From Candidatus Eremiobacterota bacterium (GTDB lineage: Bacteria; Vulcanimicrobiota; CADAWZ01; Ess09-12): a DNA stretch of 42,179 nt. Under the pieces are notes generated by a model. It was not told the origin of the DNA. It was given only the letters and a program-made list of their open reading frames with translations, and did not search any database. The stretch spans positions 40,338-82,516 of the forward strand of contig JAVHLM010000032.1 of assembly GCA_031082125.1 (NCBI GenBank). The letters are read 5' to 3'. This document shows, piece after piece, positions 8,260-16,588 of the stretch. Position 1 is the first letter of the stretch, and the number at the start of each line of letters is the position of its first letter. Position numbers and translations under genes: made by a program.

Positions 8260-8894
8260 ACCTTCTTCCCTGATACGATATAAATAAGCCCCCCGTGATG
8301 CCATGTCACCTTTACCTCCCCTCCGGCCTTCCTGAGGTACCTGATTATCTGCCTGGAATAGTTGACCCAGCCGTGCCGGAGAAGCCAGGGCCCCATGATG
8401 AGAGGCCCTGCGAACCAGCCTGCAGGGAGGATGTCATCGGCAAGCACAAAGGTCCCCCCCTGTTTCAGGGAGCCTAAAAAATGCTCTAGAGCCTGCTGGT
8501 AATCGGGAATTGTGGAGAAAAGATACGTAGCCACTATGGCGTCAAAGAATCTGCGGGGCATGACCACCTCGGAAACGTCGCCGGCGATGAGATGGGCATT
8601 TCCCATGGAGCACTTCTTTGCGGCCTCCCTGGCTTTTCTGAGCATGCCAAGGCTTGAGTCTATTCCCACGATGAGCCCATTTTCACCCACCTTGGCATGG
8701 ATAAGGCCGAAATTGAGCCCTGTTCCGCATCCCAGGTCAAGCACCCTGTCGCCCTTTTTCAGGTTGAGGCGGCTCACGGCTTCAGCCCTGTAGCGGTGGT
8801 CCTGCCCACAGGAGAGCAGATTAACAAGTCTGTTGTAATAGGGGGCGCGCCTGTCATAGACTGCCCTGATGAGAGCGTGCTCGTCTTCGTTCAT
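8256..8894 (-). CDS. Class I SAM-dependent methyltransferase (UbiE/COQ5-like fold)
   Basis: The 212-residue Rossmann-fold methyltransferase has motif I VLDLGCGTGLNFG (about 50-62), an acidic residue ending strand 2 in GIDSSLGML, motif II-like GDVSEVVMPRRFFDAIVAT (about 104-122), and a post-I LKQGGTFVLADDIL segment. The general form resembles UbiE and related small-molecule methyltransferases. The hydrophobic tract at about 155-175 (GWFAGPLIMGPWLLRHGW) hints at a lipid or membrane-bound substrate. A menaquinone role is possible because quinone genes occur elsewhere in the window, but the usual MenG length (about 230-250 residues) and context are lacking. It is transcribed divergently from the ComEA-like gene. 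Substrate unknown. Confidence 0.85.
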   Translation of the reverse strand: MNEDEHALIRAVYDRRAPYYNRLVNLLSCGQDHRYRAEAVSRLNLKKGDRVLDLGCGTGLNFGLIHAKVGENGLIVGIDSSLGMLRKAREAAKKCSMGNAHLIAGDVSEVVMPRRFFDAIVATYLFSTIPDYQQALEHFLGSLKQGGTFVLADDILPAGWFAGPLIMGPWLLRHGWVNYSRQIIRYLRKAGGEVKVTWHHGGLIYIVSGKKV

Positions 8895-9022
8895 AGCTTT
8901 GGCTCCGGTCTACCCTGGGTACAAAAATTTAACATTTTTTCCTTTCCCGGCAGAAAAATTTCATACTTTTGCAATAACAATCGGCTATCATGAGAGCAGA
9001 ACCTGAAAAGGAGCTTCCTGCC

Positions 9023-9655
9023 ATGGCAGATCCGGGAAAAGAGCACTCCACTCTGGCTGTAGCCCTGGCTGTAACGATAGCCGTGCTGGGAGGATATATC
9101 CTTTATTACCTGGAGAGAAGGGATGTTCCTCCCACAATTTCAATAGTGGCTGCCGGAGGCAGCAGCGCCGAAGAGGCAGAGACCATGAATCCATGGGTAA
9201 AGGGGAATAAAAGCAGTTCAATCTGCGTCCATGTATGTGGTGAGGTGAACAATCCCGGCGTCTATATGCTCCCTGAGGGAAGCATAGTGGTGAGAGCCAT
9301 AGAGGCAGCGGGAGGAGTCACCGCCGGGGCGGACTGCAGGGGAATAAACCTGGCGCAGAAGCTCTCGGACCAGGCAAAAATCCTTGTACCTGCCATACCG
9401 CAGCAGGAAGTTCTCAAGCAGGGTGAGCCGGGAGCCTGCGGGAAGCCTGCTCCCGGAGCGCCGGCCAGGGTGAATATCAACAGCGCCTCCCTGGAGGAGC
9501 TCGACAGGCTTCCAGGAGTAGGCGCCGCCACGGCGTCCAGGATAATAGAGTACCGCAGGGAAAACGGTTCATTCAGCGGCATCGAGGAGCTAAAGAACAT
9601 CCCTGGAATAAGGAAAAAGGTTGTGGAGCAGTGGGAGCCCTACCTGGAGTTCTGA
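9023..9655 (+). CDS. ComEA-like DNA-binding protein (SLBB plus helix-hairpin-helix)
   Basis: The layout matches ComEA of natural transformation. A single N-terminal membrane anchor (about 8-29) comes first. An SLBB domain follows, with the signature VCGEVNNPGVYMLPEGS, then a Pro/Gly/Ala linker. The C-terminal helix-hairpin-helix pair has VNINSASLEELDRLPGVG and ASRIIEYRRENGSF. The C-terminus holds the second hairpin, LKNIPGIRKKVVEQ. ComEA binds incoming double-stranded DNA outside the cytoplasmic membrane and hands it to ComEC. No comEC is adjacent. ATG 9023 is chosen because AAAAGGAG sits nine bases before it. The ATG at 8990 has no ribosome site. Confidence 0.9.
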   Translation: MADPGKEHSTLAVALAVTIAVLGGYILYYLERRDVPPTISIVAAGGSSAEEAETMNPWVKGNKSSSICVHVCGEVNNPGVYMLPEGSIVVRAIEAAGGVTAGADCRGINLAQKLSDQAKILVPAIPQQEVLKQGEPGACGKPAPGAPARVNINSASLEELDRLPGVGAATASRIIEYRRENGSFSGIEELKNIPGIRKKVVEQWEPYLEF

Positions 9656-9738
9656 ATGGGCGCCGATCCATGCCGGGGGGCTGTTGCAAAAAGACCTCCC
9701 ATCCTGTAAAATAATAGTAAGAGGAGAGGTGGAATGAA

Positions 9739-10452
9739 ATGACAAGAAAAGGCAGTTCAGGCCTCAGCACCATATATTTCCTGGTCTTCGGGATCATAAT
9801 CGGGGTGATAATCGTCATCACTTCGGCATCGTTGATCAGGATGAAGGCATCGGCGAAATCAGTGCCGGCGCCTTCTGCACCGTCCACGGCGGCAGGCCTG
9901 CAGCCGGCCTCCCAGGAGTCCGGGGCACCGGCAGCAGGCGGCGATTCAAAGGATCCGGCCCGCGTGGACCTCGTCGAATGCCCTGTCTGCAAGAAGCTGG
10001 TAAATCCCAGCACCGATTATGTTTACAGCATCGACAAGAAGAAGTTTTATTTCGACAACGAGATCTGCATGAGGACCTTTGAGGATGATCCCCTCAGGTA
10101 TGCCGACTTTCAGATGAAGATAAATATCAATATTATCCGGAGCCCCGAGGAGGGCTCAGGATCCGAGCCTCCCTCAGAAGAGTTGCCGTCGGTAAAGGCC
10201 ACCAACGAGATGGCCCCTCCGTCCGACACTGAAGCGACAAAGCAGGCTCCCAAGGCCCCGACGATTGAGATGGTCCCCACGGGAGAAGGCCCGGGGGGAG
10301 GGAAGGCAACAAAAAAGCCGCCGGCTGAGCCAATCATTGAGACCCTGGCACCGCCGCCGGTGAAGACGAAACCCGCACCGCCGCCGAAAGCGCCGCCCAA
10401 GGCGACAGGAGCCCCGCAGGAGCTTCAGATCGAGGAGATCCCCCTCGAGTAG
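9739..10452 (+). CDS. Membrane-anchored YHS-like metal-binding protein with Pro-rich tail
   Basis: The 237-residue protein has one N-terminal transmembrane helix (about 11-33) and an Ala/Pro/Ser-rich spacer. A YHS/TRASH-like domain follows at about 76-122: CPVCKKLVNP (Cys81, Cys84), then KKFYFDNEICMRTFEDDPLRY with Cys110. The usual first Cys of the second pair is Asp106, so three of the four usual ligands remain. YHS domains typically bind transition metals and occur in metal-transport and maturation proteins. Residues 140-237 are a long Pro/Lys/Thr/Glu-rich tail, probably disordered and exposed outside the membrane. The ribosome site GAGGAGAGGTGG precedes the ATG. It lies 83 bases after the comEA-like gene. 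Exact role unknown. Confidence 0.72.
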   Translation: MTRKGSSGLSTIYFLVFGIIIGVIIVITSASLIRMKASAKSVPAPSAPSTAAGLQPASQESGAPAAGGDSKDPARVDLVECPVCKKLVNPSTDYVYSIDKKKFYFDNEICMRTFEDDPLRYADFQMKININIIRSPEEGSGSEPPSEELPSVKATNEMAPPSDTEATKQAPKAPTIEMVPTGEGPGGGKATKKPPAEPIIETLAPPPVKTKPAPPPKAPPKATGAPQELQIEEIPLE

Positions 10453-10459
10453 GATCGCC

Positions 10460-12466
10460 CTATTCGCCTCCCCCGCAGGCAAATTCCTGAGGGCAGAGCC
10501 TGGAGATGCTTCTGCGTATCTTCCTTATTCTCGAGCTGCCGCAGGAGGGGCATTCCCCTTTTTCAGCGAGGGCGCCGCACTCCCTGCACTCGTCGAGGGG
10601 GAAGGAGATGCCTCCGAAACCGATTCCCGCCTCCTTCATCTTCCTCACCGCTTTTTCAACTTCATCATAACGGGGAGGCGCCGCAAGCTTTATGAATGAA
10701 TAATGGCCGCCCTGGCAGAGGCTGTGGTATGGCCCGTCAATGGAAAGCTTCTGTTCGATGGTGAGCTTCGCAGTGTGGGGAAATTCAAAGCCGTTCGAGT
10801 AGCAGGGCATTTCGGTGATGCGGGGGACCACGCCGAATTCCTGCCTGTCCAGCAGGGCAAACTCCGCAGCGATTCTCTCCGTGGAAGGGGCGGCAAGGAC
10901 CAGGTTGAGGTTGTGCTCTTCGGCGCACTCGTCAACCCTGCTTTTCATAAACTCCACGATCTCGACGCCATGGGCCTGAACGCCGGGATCCTCGCCATGG
11001 TGGCGCCCGTATAGGATCAGGAGCGCCTCGGCAAGGCCCACGAAACCTATGGCAAGCGTGCCGTTCCTGAGGGAAGGCTTGATCTCCTCATTTTCATTCA
11101 GTGACTCGGAGCCGAGGTAGATCTTTTCCCCCATGACAAAGGGCATCTCTTTCGCCTTGAGGTGGCCGAGAGTCTCAAAACGGAGGAGGAGCTGCTGCAC
11201 GGCCAGGTTGATGACCCGCTGGAGCTCACTGTAAAAGGAGGTGAGAAGAAATTCACTCCTCTTGTGCGATATGAAAAGAGCAACCCTTGGAAGGTTTATG
11301 GTGATGGCGGCAACTGTCCCTCTCCTGCGGGGAGTGACCTCCCCCGCCCTGTTTTCCGCAATCCTTGACCCGCCTCCCCAGTAGGCAGCCTTTGATGCGG
11401 CGTTGAAAGGGGCATCCATGAAGGAAAAGGTGGGATTCATGCGGCGCGAGGCGACTTCAAGGGCGAGGCGGAAAAGATCGAAGTTGGGATCACCCTCATT
11501 GAAATTAACTCCTTCTTTCACTGAAAAGATCACTTCGGGGAAAAGGGGCGTCTCACCGCGGCCCAGGCCTTTCCTGAGAGCCTCAAGAAGCGTCTTTGCG
11601 ACTATTCTTCCCGCCTGCGAAGTGGCAAGGCCTATTGAGATGGAGCTCTGGGGCACCTGGGCTCCCACCTTTGAATAGAGGGTATTCAGGTTGTACACAA
11701 GACCTTCCATCGCCTGGAAGCACTGCTCCTCGTCAGGCGCGAGGTTTGACGTGATATAGTGTCCCAGCTCGCTGTCGAAATCGGAGAGTGCCTGCTCGCC
11801 ATGCAGGTCGTTCTGGCAGCTCTGGAGAATTATGGCCGCGTGGGCCGCGATAGTGGAGTATCTTCTGGGCGGCCGAAGAAACCCGTATCCTCCTGAAAAC
11901 CCTTTTTCCAGCAGGGTACAGAGGGGGATCTGGAGGCTGTCGGCCGTCTTGCTGTAATATTCCAGCGCATGGATGTAAATCTCCCCCTTGCGGTGTGCAT
12001 CGGCATACTGGCTCGGGATAATCCTGGAGAGGTAAAAGTTGCAGCTCGCGGCGCTCGCCACTTTCATCATCTTTGCCCTCGGCGAGAGGGAGGAAAAGGG
12101 GATTTCCCTGTGGGCCTCTTTCAGGATCTCCTCCATGGTATCCATGAGCTCCGATTTTCCCTCGCGGATGCTTGTCCTCTTTGCGCGGTAAAGTATATAC
12201 GCTTTGGCCGTCGAGAGGTGGCCCTCCTGGATCAGGACCTTTTCCACCATATCCTGTATCTCCTCGACCTGGGGAAGGGTCCCCGCGTGTGACCTGGAAA
12301 GCTCCTTGACCACTATGGTGCTCAGGTGCTCGGCCTTTTCCCTGGAATCTACCCCCGTGGCGTAAAGGGCCTTGAAGATGGCCTCGGTGATCTTCTTCTT
12401 CTCAAACTTGCAGAGTCTGCCATCCCGTTTCCTTAAAATGGGAAAAGAAGCTGTTGTTTTCTGCAT
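10460..12466 (-). CDS. NrdD-like protein: anaerobic ribonucleotide reductase homologue lacking its radical residues
   Basis: The 668-residue protein has an N-terminal ATP-cone (about 8-100) and a full-length class III ribonucleotide reductase barrel with clear family landmarks: HRKGEIYIHALEYY, GFLRPP, AAIILQSCQND, FSFMDAPFN, TINLPR, and a C-terminal zinc site (Cys627, Cys630, Cys639, Cys642). The residues that carry the chemistry are replaced. The first active-site Cys (TCxQ/NC segment) is Ser177 in TADSLQIPL. The second (MGCR segment) is Gly365 in YWGGGSRI. The glycyl-radical RRxxGYL motif reads RRSISRL with Ser655. The protein ends 13 residues later instead of about 25-30. The reading frame is intact with normal codon use and an AAGGAGG start site. 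No nrdG is nearby. I read it as a non-catalytic paralogue, perhaps a nucleotide-sensing regulator through the ATP-cone. The motif comparison is from memory of the family. Confidence 0.85.
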   Translation of the reverse strand: MQKTTASFPILRKRDGRLCKFEKKKITEAIFKALYATGVDSREKAEHLSTIVVKELSRSHAGTLPQVEEIQDMVEKVLIQEGHLSTAKAYILYRAKRTSIREGKSELMDTMEEILKEAHREIPFSSLSPRAKMMKVASAASCNFYLSRIIPSQYADAHRKGEIYIHALEYYSKTADSLQIPLCTLLEKGFSGGYGFLRPPRRYSTIAAHAAIILQSCQNDLHGEQALSDFDSELGHYITSNLAPDEEQCFQAMEGLVYNLNTLYSKVGAQVPQSSISIGLATSQAGRIVAKTLLEALRKGLGRGETPLFPEVIFSVKEGVNFNEGDPNFDLFRLALEVASRRMNPTFSFMDAPFNAASKAAYWGGGSRIAENRAGEVTPRRRGTVAAITINLPRVALFISHKRSEFLLTSFYSELQRVINLAVQQLLLRFETLGHLKAKEMPFVMGEKIYLGSESLNENEEIKPSLRNGTLAIGFVGLAEALLILYGRHHGEDPGVQAHGVEIVEFMKSRVDECAEEHNLNLVLAAPSTERIAAEFALLDRQEFGVVPRITEMPCYSNGFEFPHTAKLTIEQKLSIDGPYHSLCQGGHYSFIKLAAPPRYDEVEKAVRKMKEAGIGFGGISFPLDECRECGALAEKGECPSCGSSRIRKIRRSISRLCPQEFACGGGE

Positions 12467-12628
12467 AGAACCTCCTTGGGGGGAAGGGGTGTTTATATGT
12501 TCCCGTCAATATTCCCCCCGGGAAGGCCCTTATCCTTTCAAAGGCAGAACTCAGTCCGCCCCGCTTGGAGGCTGGATGACGGGTTAAAAGAGGAATAAAA
12601 AGAAAGGAGGAAGAAAGGGTAAACCACC

Positions 12629-14239
12629 ATGGAGCTCTCATTCATCAGGATACCGCAGGCTTCCCGCCGATCTTTCTCCATGGTTTTATTTCTCCTGGTT
12701 CTTTTTGCATGCGCACTCCTCTCCGGGTGCAGGAGGCCCGCCCTTCCCCACGATATCCTCTTCGTGGCCCTCAGGTCAGATCCCATGTACCTCAACCCTG
12801 TCATTGCCTCTGAGATGTCTTCAATGACGGTGAATTCCCTCGTTTTCAACACCCTTGTGAAGTACAATGAGAAGATGGAGATCGTCCCCGACCTCGCCGA
12901 GTCATGGGAGTCCTCGCCCGACGGCACGCGGTGGACCTTCAGGCTGAGAGAGGGCGTCACCTGGCATGACGGAGCCCCCTTTACCTCTGAAGACGTGAGG
13001 TTCACCTTTGAAAAACTCTACGAGCCTTCTACCAACACCTTCAACAGGGGGCTCTTCCAGGTTGACGGGAAAGACCCGGTCGTTGAGGCGCCTGACAGCC
13101 GCACCATAAAGTTCACCCTCCCTGCGCCCTTTTCGCCCTTTTTCGCCAATCTCACCCAGATGGGCATCGTGCCTGCCCATGTCCTCAAGGGCCAGGACAT
13201 CAACAGGTGCGCCTTCAACTGGCATCCAGTGGGGACAGGCCCCTTCAGGTTCAAGGAATGGCGTTCATCGGAGAGGATATACCTTGAGGCACACAAAGGC
13301 TACTTCCTTGGGTGCCCGCGTCTGCGCGGCATGGTGTTCTCCATCATCCCCTCGGCTGAAAGCCGCCGTATCGCCCTGATGACCGGCACCGTCGATATCA
13401 GCAACCTCTCCACCGAGGACCTGAGGGCCGTGAAGGATATGAAGAATATCACCCTGTACCAATGGGAGCAGTTCGTCTATTACTACGTGGGATTTGACCT
13501 CACCAAGGAGATCTTCCAGGACGTAAAGGTGAGAAAAGCCATTAATTACGCCATAGACAAGGAGAAGATAGTGAAAGCCGTTCTCCAGGGCACGGGGAGG
13601 GCAGCGACAGGCCCCATCCCTCTTCCCTCATGGGCCTATTCCGACAGGGTGGAGCGCTACGGATACGACCCCGCAAAAGCAGGGAGGCTCCTTGACGAGG
13701 CGGGATGGAAAAAGGGAAAGGACGGCATTCGCTCCCGTGAGGGCATGAAGCTGGAATTCAAGCTATATTACCCTTCGGGGAACCCTCTTTGCGAGAAAGC
13801 AGCGGTCTTCATCCAGGCCTTCCTTCATGACGCCGGCATCAAGGCCGATCTCCGCGCCACCGAGTTCTCCGCCCTCATCAACCTCTGCAACCCCGGCCAG
13901 TTTGACGCTGTCATCCTGGACTGGGTGGAGAACTTCGACCCTGACTGCTACACCGAGTGGCACTCCTCCCAGATGGGCGACAAGGGGATGAACTTCATGA
14001 GCTATTCCAATCCTTCAGTGGACAAGGTGCTGGAAGAGGCAAGGAAGACGGCGGACCAGGCAAGGAGAAAAGAGCTCTACAGGCAGTTCCAGGAAAAGAT
14101 TGTGGAAGACGCCCCATACGTGTTTCTCTGGAACCCTTACGGGATAGTGGCTGTCAGCAACAGGGTGAGAGGCCTTACAGAGCCCGGCCCGGCAGGGTAT
14201 CTCATTGACCCGGAAAAAGTGTACATCACCGTTGAATAG
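12629..14239 (+). CDS. ABC transporter substrate-binding lipoprotein, peptide/nickel family (SBP_bac_5)
   Basis: The 536-residue protein has a lipoprotein signal ending in the lipobox LLSGC (Cys about 34). It then has the family-5 pattern: RSDPMYLNPVIASE, PDLAESWESSPDGTRWTFRLR, GVTWHDGAPFTSEDVRFTFE, the GTGPFRFKEW loop, and VRKAINYAIDKEKIV. These are hallmarks of DppA/OppA-type binding proteins that capture oligopeptides or related solutes for import. The length is normal. No permease or ATPase genes are next to it, so it is an orphan receptor relying on transporters encoded elsewhere. The start is preceded by AGAAAGGG about ten bases upstream. A start a few codons in is possible without affecting the signal. 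It converges on the esterase-like gene. Confidence 0.94.
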   Translation: MELSFIRIPQASRRSFSMVLFLLVLFACALLSGCRRPALPHDILFVALRSDPMYLNPVIASEMSSMTVNSLVFNTLVKYNEKMEIVPDLAESWESSPDGTRWTFRLREGVTWHDGAPFTSEDVRFTFEKLYEPSTNTFNRGLFQVDGKDPVVEAPDSRTIKFTLPAPFSPFFANLTQMGIVPAHVLKGQDINRCAFNWHPVGTGPFRFKEWRSSERIYLEAHKGYFLGCPRLRGMVFSIIPSAESRRIALMTGTVDISNLSTEDLRAVKDMKNITLYQWEQFVYYYVGFDLTKEIFQDVKVRKAINYAIDKEKIVKAVLQGTGRAATGPIPLPSWAYSDRVERYGYDPAKAGRLLDEAGWKKGKDGIRSREGMKLEFKLYYPSGNPLCEKAAVFIQAFLHDAGIKADLRATEFSALINLCNPGQFDAVILDWVENFDPDCYTEWHSSQMGDKGMNFMSYSNPSVDKVLEEARKTADQARRKELYRQFQEKIVEDAPYVFLWNPYGIVAVSNRVRGLTEPGPAGYLIDPEKVYITVE

Positions 14240-14250
14240 ACCGCTGCGGA

Positions 14251-15234
14251 TCAGGCGAAGCGCTGGAAGCTCCACCAGTGAAACTGCAGCGCCCCCGTGT
14301 AGTTGAGCTTCCAGTAGTCCCAGTCGTGGTGTCCCGGGTTTTCGTAATGCTCCACGTAGAAGCCTAGCTGGCCGAGGGTGAAGGCCATGTCCCTCACCGA
14401 GTCCTTGAGGCTGTCGCTCTGGCCGCATGAGAGGAAGAACCGCACGTCATTCCTTCTCAGGTATTCCTGGTTCTCACGGATGAGCTCGTAGGAAAACTCT
14501 GTGAAATATGCGCTCATGGCGCCGACGGAGCTGTACCTGTCGTGGTAGAGCGCACCGAGGTAGAAGGCGTTATAGCCTCCCGTAGCAATCCCGTCTATCC
14601 CCCTGTGAAACTTGGAGGGGATGGTGCGGAACTCAAAGTCGATGTGGCCCAGGAGGTTCTGGGCAATGGCGCTGCCGTAGCGGTGGTCACCCTTGAAGAG
14701 ATCACCGTTCTCCCTGGCCATCACCACGATGAACTCCCCGATAAGACCCTCATGAATAAGGGCATCCATTATGCCGTTTAGAGAAGCCTTCTCAAGCCAG
14801 GCCCACTCCCAGTCCTGGGCCCCGTGCATGAGGTAGAGGGTGCTGTGCCTTTTCGGAGTATAAAAATAATAAGGAGGAAGGTAGATGAGGTATCCCCTGT
14901 CGGTCCCCAGAGCGGGGCAGTAGAAGGTGAAGTGGTGGAGGCTCCCCTTCTCGGCGCCCACATGGATGATGGATTTCATGCCGCCGAACCCGTCATCGCC
15001 TGACAGGGCGTTATGAGGATCGCGGAACCACTCACCGTCGGCGTGAAACTTGTATCCGTAATCTCCCGGGGGAAGGGGTGCCGTCCTCAGCTCCCAGCCC
15101 TCCTCCACCTTGTAGAGGGGCCAGCCGGGCTCTTCCCACCCGTTGAAATCCCCCGACACGTGGACCTTTTCCTTGTCAGGATATGGGAAGAAAAAAGTGA
15201 TGGCGTTGTCGCCCTGGGGACATGTATAGCGCAT
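14251..15234 (-). CDS. CBM48-like plus esterase D-fold protein with Ser nucleophile replaced by Ala
   Basis: From the ATG at 15234 (AAGGAG six bases before it) the protein has 327 residues. The longer frame from 15291 lacks a ribosome site. Residues 10-95 resemble the E-set/CBM48 domain that precedes Fes-type esterases and glycogen-active enzymes (VHVSGDFNGW, PPGDYGYKFHADGEW). Residues 105-327 are an alpha/beta-hydrolase of the esterase D/enterochelin-esterase family, with LYLMHGAQDWEWAW, GIATGGYNAF, FLSCGQSDSLKDS and PGHHDWDYWK. Asp274 and His303 of the triad are present, but the nucleophile elbow G-x-S-x-G-G is GIATGG with Ala217 (codon GCT). This predicts loss of classical hydrolysis. No signal peptide. 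It may act as a binding protein or use different chemistry. Confidence 0.85.
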   Translation of the reverse strand: MRYTCPQGDNAITFFFPYPDKEKVHVSGDFNGWEEPGWPLYKVEEGWELRTAPLPPGDYGYKFHADGEWFRDPHNALSGDDGFGGMKSIIHVGAEKGSLHHFTFYCPALGTDRGYLIYLPPYYFYTPKRHSTLYLMHGAQDWEWAWLEKASLNGIMDALIHEGLIGEFIVVMARENGDLFKGDHRYGSAIAQNLLGHIDFEFRTIPSKFHRGIDGIATGGYNAFYLGALYHDRYSSVGAMSAYFTEFSYELIRENQEYLRRNDVRFFLSCGQSDSLKDSVRDMAFTLGQLGFYVEHYENPGHHDWDYWKLNYTGALQFHWWSFQRFA

Positions 15235-15409
15235 GGCCTCTCCTTCTGCCTGCCGGGGCTTCCGCCTGCGGAAACAGGCCGCCTCAGGCATTATGAATAT
15301 GCCATCTTTTCTCTGGAACGTGCCCCTCTTCCTGCCCCCCGTAAAAAAGGGACCGGGCCCCGGGGCGCTGAATTCATCAGGAGGGAAAACTCACTTGAAG
15401 GAGCGCTCC

Positions 15410-15628
15410 ATGAACTGCTGGCACTGTGAAAGACCGGCCCACGGCGTGTGCGTGTTCTACGGGAGGGCCGTATGCAGGGACCACATAAAGACTATGCCCT
15501 TTCTCCTCTCAATATACCGCCATAATGACACGAAGCTCCGCGCCATCGCCGTTGACGACACCCTCCACTGCGGGGTCTGCAGGCCCAGGGAGACGCCGCT
15601 CCTGATGGAAGAGCTTGACGGGGACTGA
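15410..15628 (+). CDS. Small zinc-finger-like protein
   Basis: From ATG 15410, with AAGGAG seven bases before it, this is a 72-residue protein. The spacing C-x2-C-x7-C followed by GRAVCRDH recalls B-box or DUF2180-type zinc-binding modules: CWHCERPAHGVCVFYG, then Cys-x3-His, and a second pair CGVC near 55-58. One or two zinc ions are therefore likely. No enzymatic motif. It overlaps the frame of the next gene only if that gene uses its TTG at 15615. With ATG 15633 the two are four bases apart and probably translationally coupled. The role is unknown. Its position suggests it is the first gene of the long co-directional run. Confidence 0.7.
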   Translation: MNCWHCERPAHGVCVFYGRAVCRDHIKTMPFLLSIYRHNDTKLRAIAVDDTLHCGVCRPRETPLLMEELDGD

Positions 15629-15632
15629 CACC

Positions 15633-16451
15633 ATGGAGGGAAGGAAATCCTCAAAGAATACCCTTAACGACCTCACGGGAAAGCAGTGGATCACCTTTAC
15701 GCGGTCATGGTTCATCCATAATCCCCCGCCGCGCTCGCCTAAACAGATCACCCATCCTGCCAAGTTCCCCGAGGGGATGATCAGGGAGTTCATTGAGTTC
15801 TTCACCAAGAAAGGCGAGCTCGTCCTCGATCCCTTCATGGGCGTGGGATCGACCCTCATAGCAGCTTCGCTGGCAGGGAGGAAATCTGCCGGATTTGAGC
15901 TCAACAGCACCTATTACTCCATAGCGATGGACCATGCTCCCGAAAAAAGCATACTTGTCAATGGCGATGCACGCACTATCGCTCAGATCTGGAAAAAGCG
16001 CTCTCTCCCCCCGGCGGACTTCGCCATCACCTCTCCCCCTTACTGGGACATGCTTGCCCACAGCAGGGGAAATGTCTTCAGCACCCAGAAGAGACGCAAG
16101 GCACAAGGCCTTGACACAGTCTATTCCCGCGACGACAGCAACGACCTTGGCAATATCGGCGATTATCAGCAGTTCCTCGACGAGCTCACCATGATTTTCA
16201 AGGGAGTGCGGAAGGTTCTCGCACACGGCAGGTATCTCGTTATCATCCTGCAGAATCTCCGGTCACCCCAGGGAAAGATGATCCCCCTCGCCTGGGACCT
16301 CACCGCGCGCCTTGAGGATCTGTTCACCTTCAAGGGGGAAAGGATCTGGTGCCAGGACAACAAGAGGCTGGGAATCTGGGGATATCCCCGTGAGTTTGTG
16401 ACGAACGTGCACCACCATTACTGCCTTATCTTCAAGAAGGAAAAGCGGTAG
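15633..16451 (+). CDS. Solitary DNA methyltransferase (N4-cytosine/N6-adenine type)
   Basis: The 272-residue protein has the motifs of an amino-methyltransferase acting on DNA: a motif X-like HPAKFPEGMIREFI (41-54), SAM-binding motif I LDPFMGVGSTL (65-75), an acidic residue in GFELNSTYY, then catalytic motif IV TSPPYW (133-138). The linear order X-I-IV with the target-recognition part between IV and the C-terminus fits the DpnM/alpha-gamma-like arrangement. SPPY is frequent in N4-cytosine enzymes but is also seen in N6-adenine enzymes. No restriction endonuclease gene is adjacent, so it is an orphan that may serve epigenetic regulation or protection. ATG 15633 is preferred over the in-frame TTG at 15615, which overlaps the upstream gene. 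Confidence 0.88.
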   Translation: MEGRKSSKNTLNDLTGKQWITFTRSWFIHNPPPRSPKQITHPAKFPEGMIREFIEFFTKKGELVLDPFMGVGSTLIAASLAGRKSAGFELNSTYYSIAMDHAPEKSILVNGDARTIAQIWKKRSLPPADFAITSPPYWDMLAHSRGNVFSTQKRRKAQGLDTVYSRDDSNDLGNIGDYQQFLDELTMIFKGVRKVLAHGRYLVIILQNLRSPQGKMIPLAWDLTARLEDLFTFKGERIWCQDNKRLGIWGYPREFVTNVHHHYCLIFKKEKR

Positions 16452-16588
16452 GAATCATTTCCCGAAGCGGCGAATATCTTCTCACATTTCCCATGGCGGG
16501 CAGAATCACAGAAGACAGAAGGCCTGCCAGTCCTGCATAAGCCTCAAGTCCATAGAATAATTCCCTGAGGGAAGACAGGAGAGACCGC

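Noticed and set aside
10460-10560. Frameshift hiding a normal glycyl-radical C-terminus of the NrdD-like protein
   Set aside because: Both alternative frames were read. One stops within a few codons, the other gives no RxxGYL-like motif, and the convergent gene leaves only seven bases beyond the stop.
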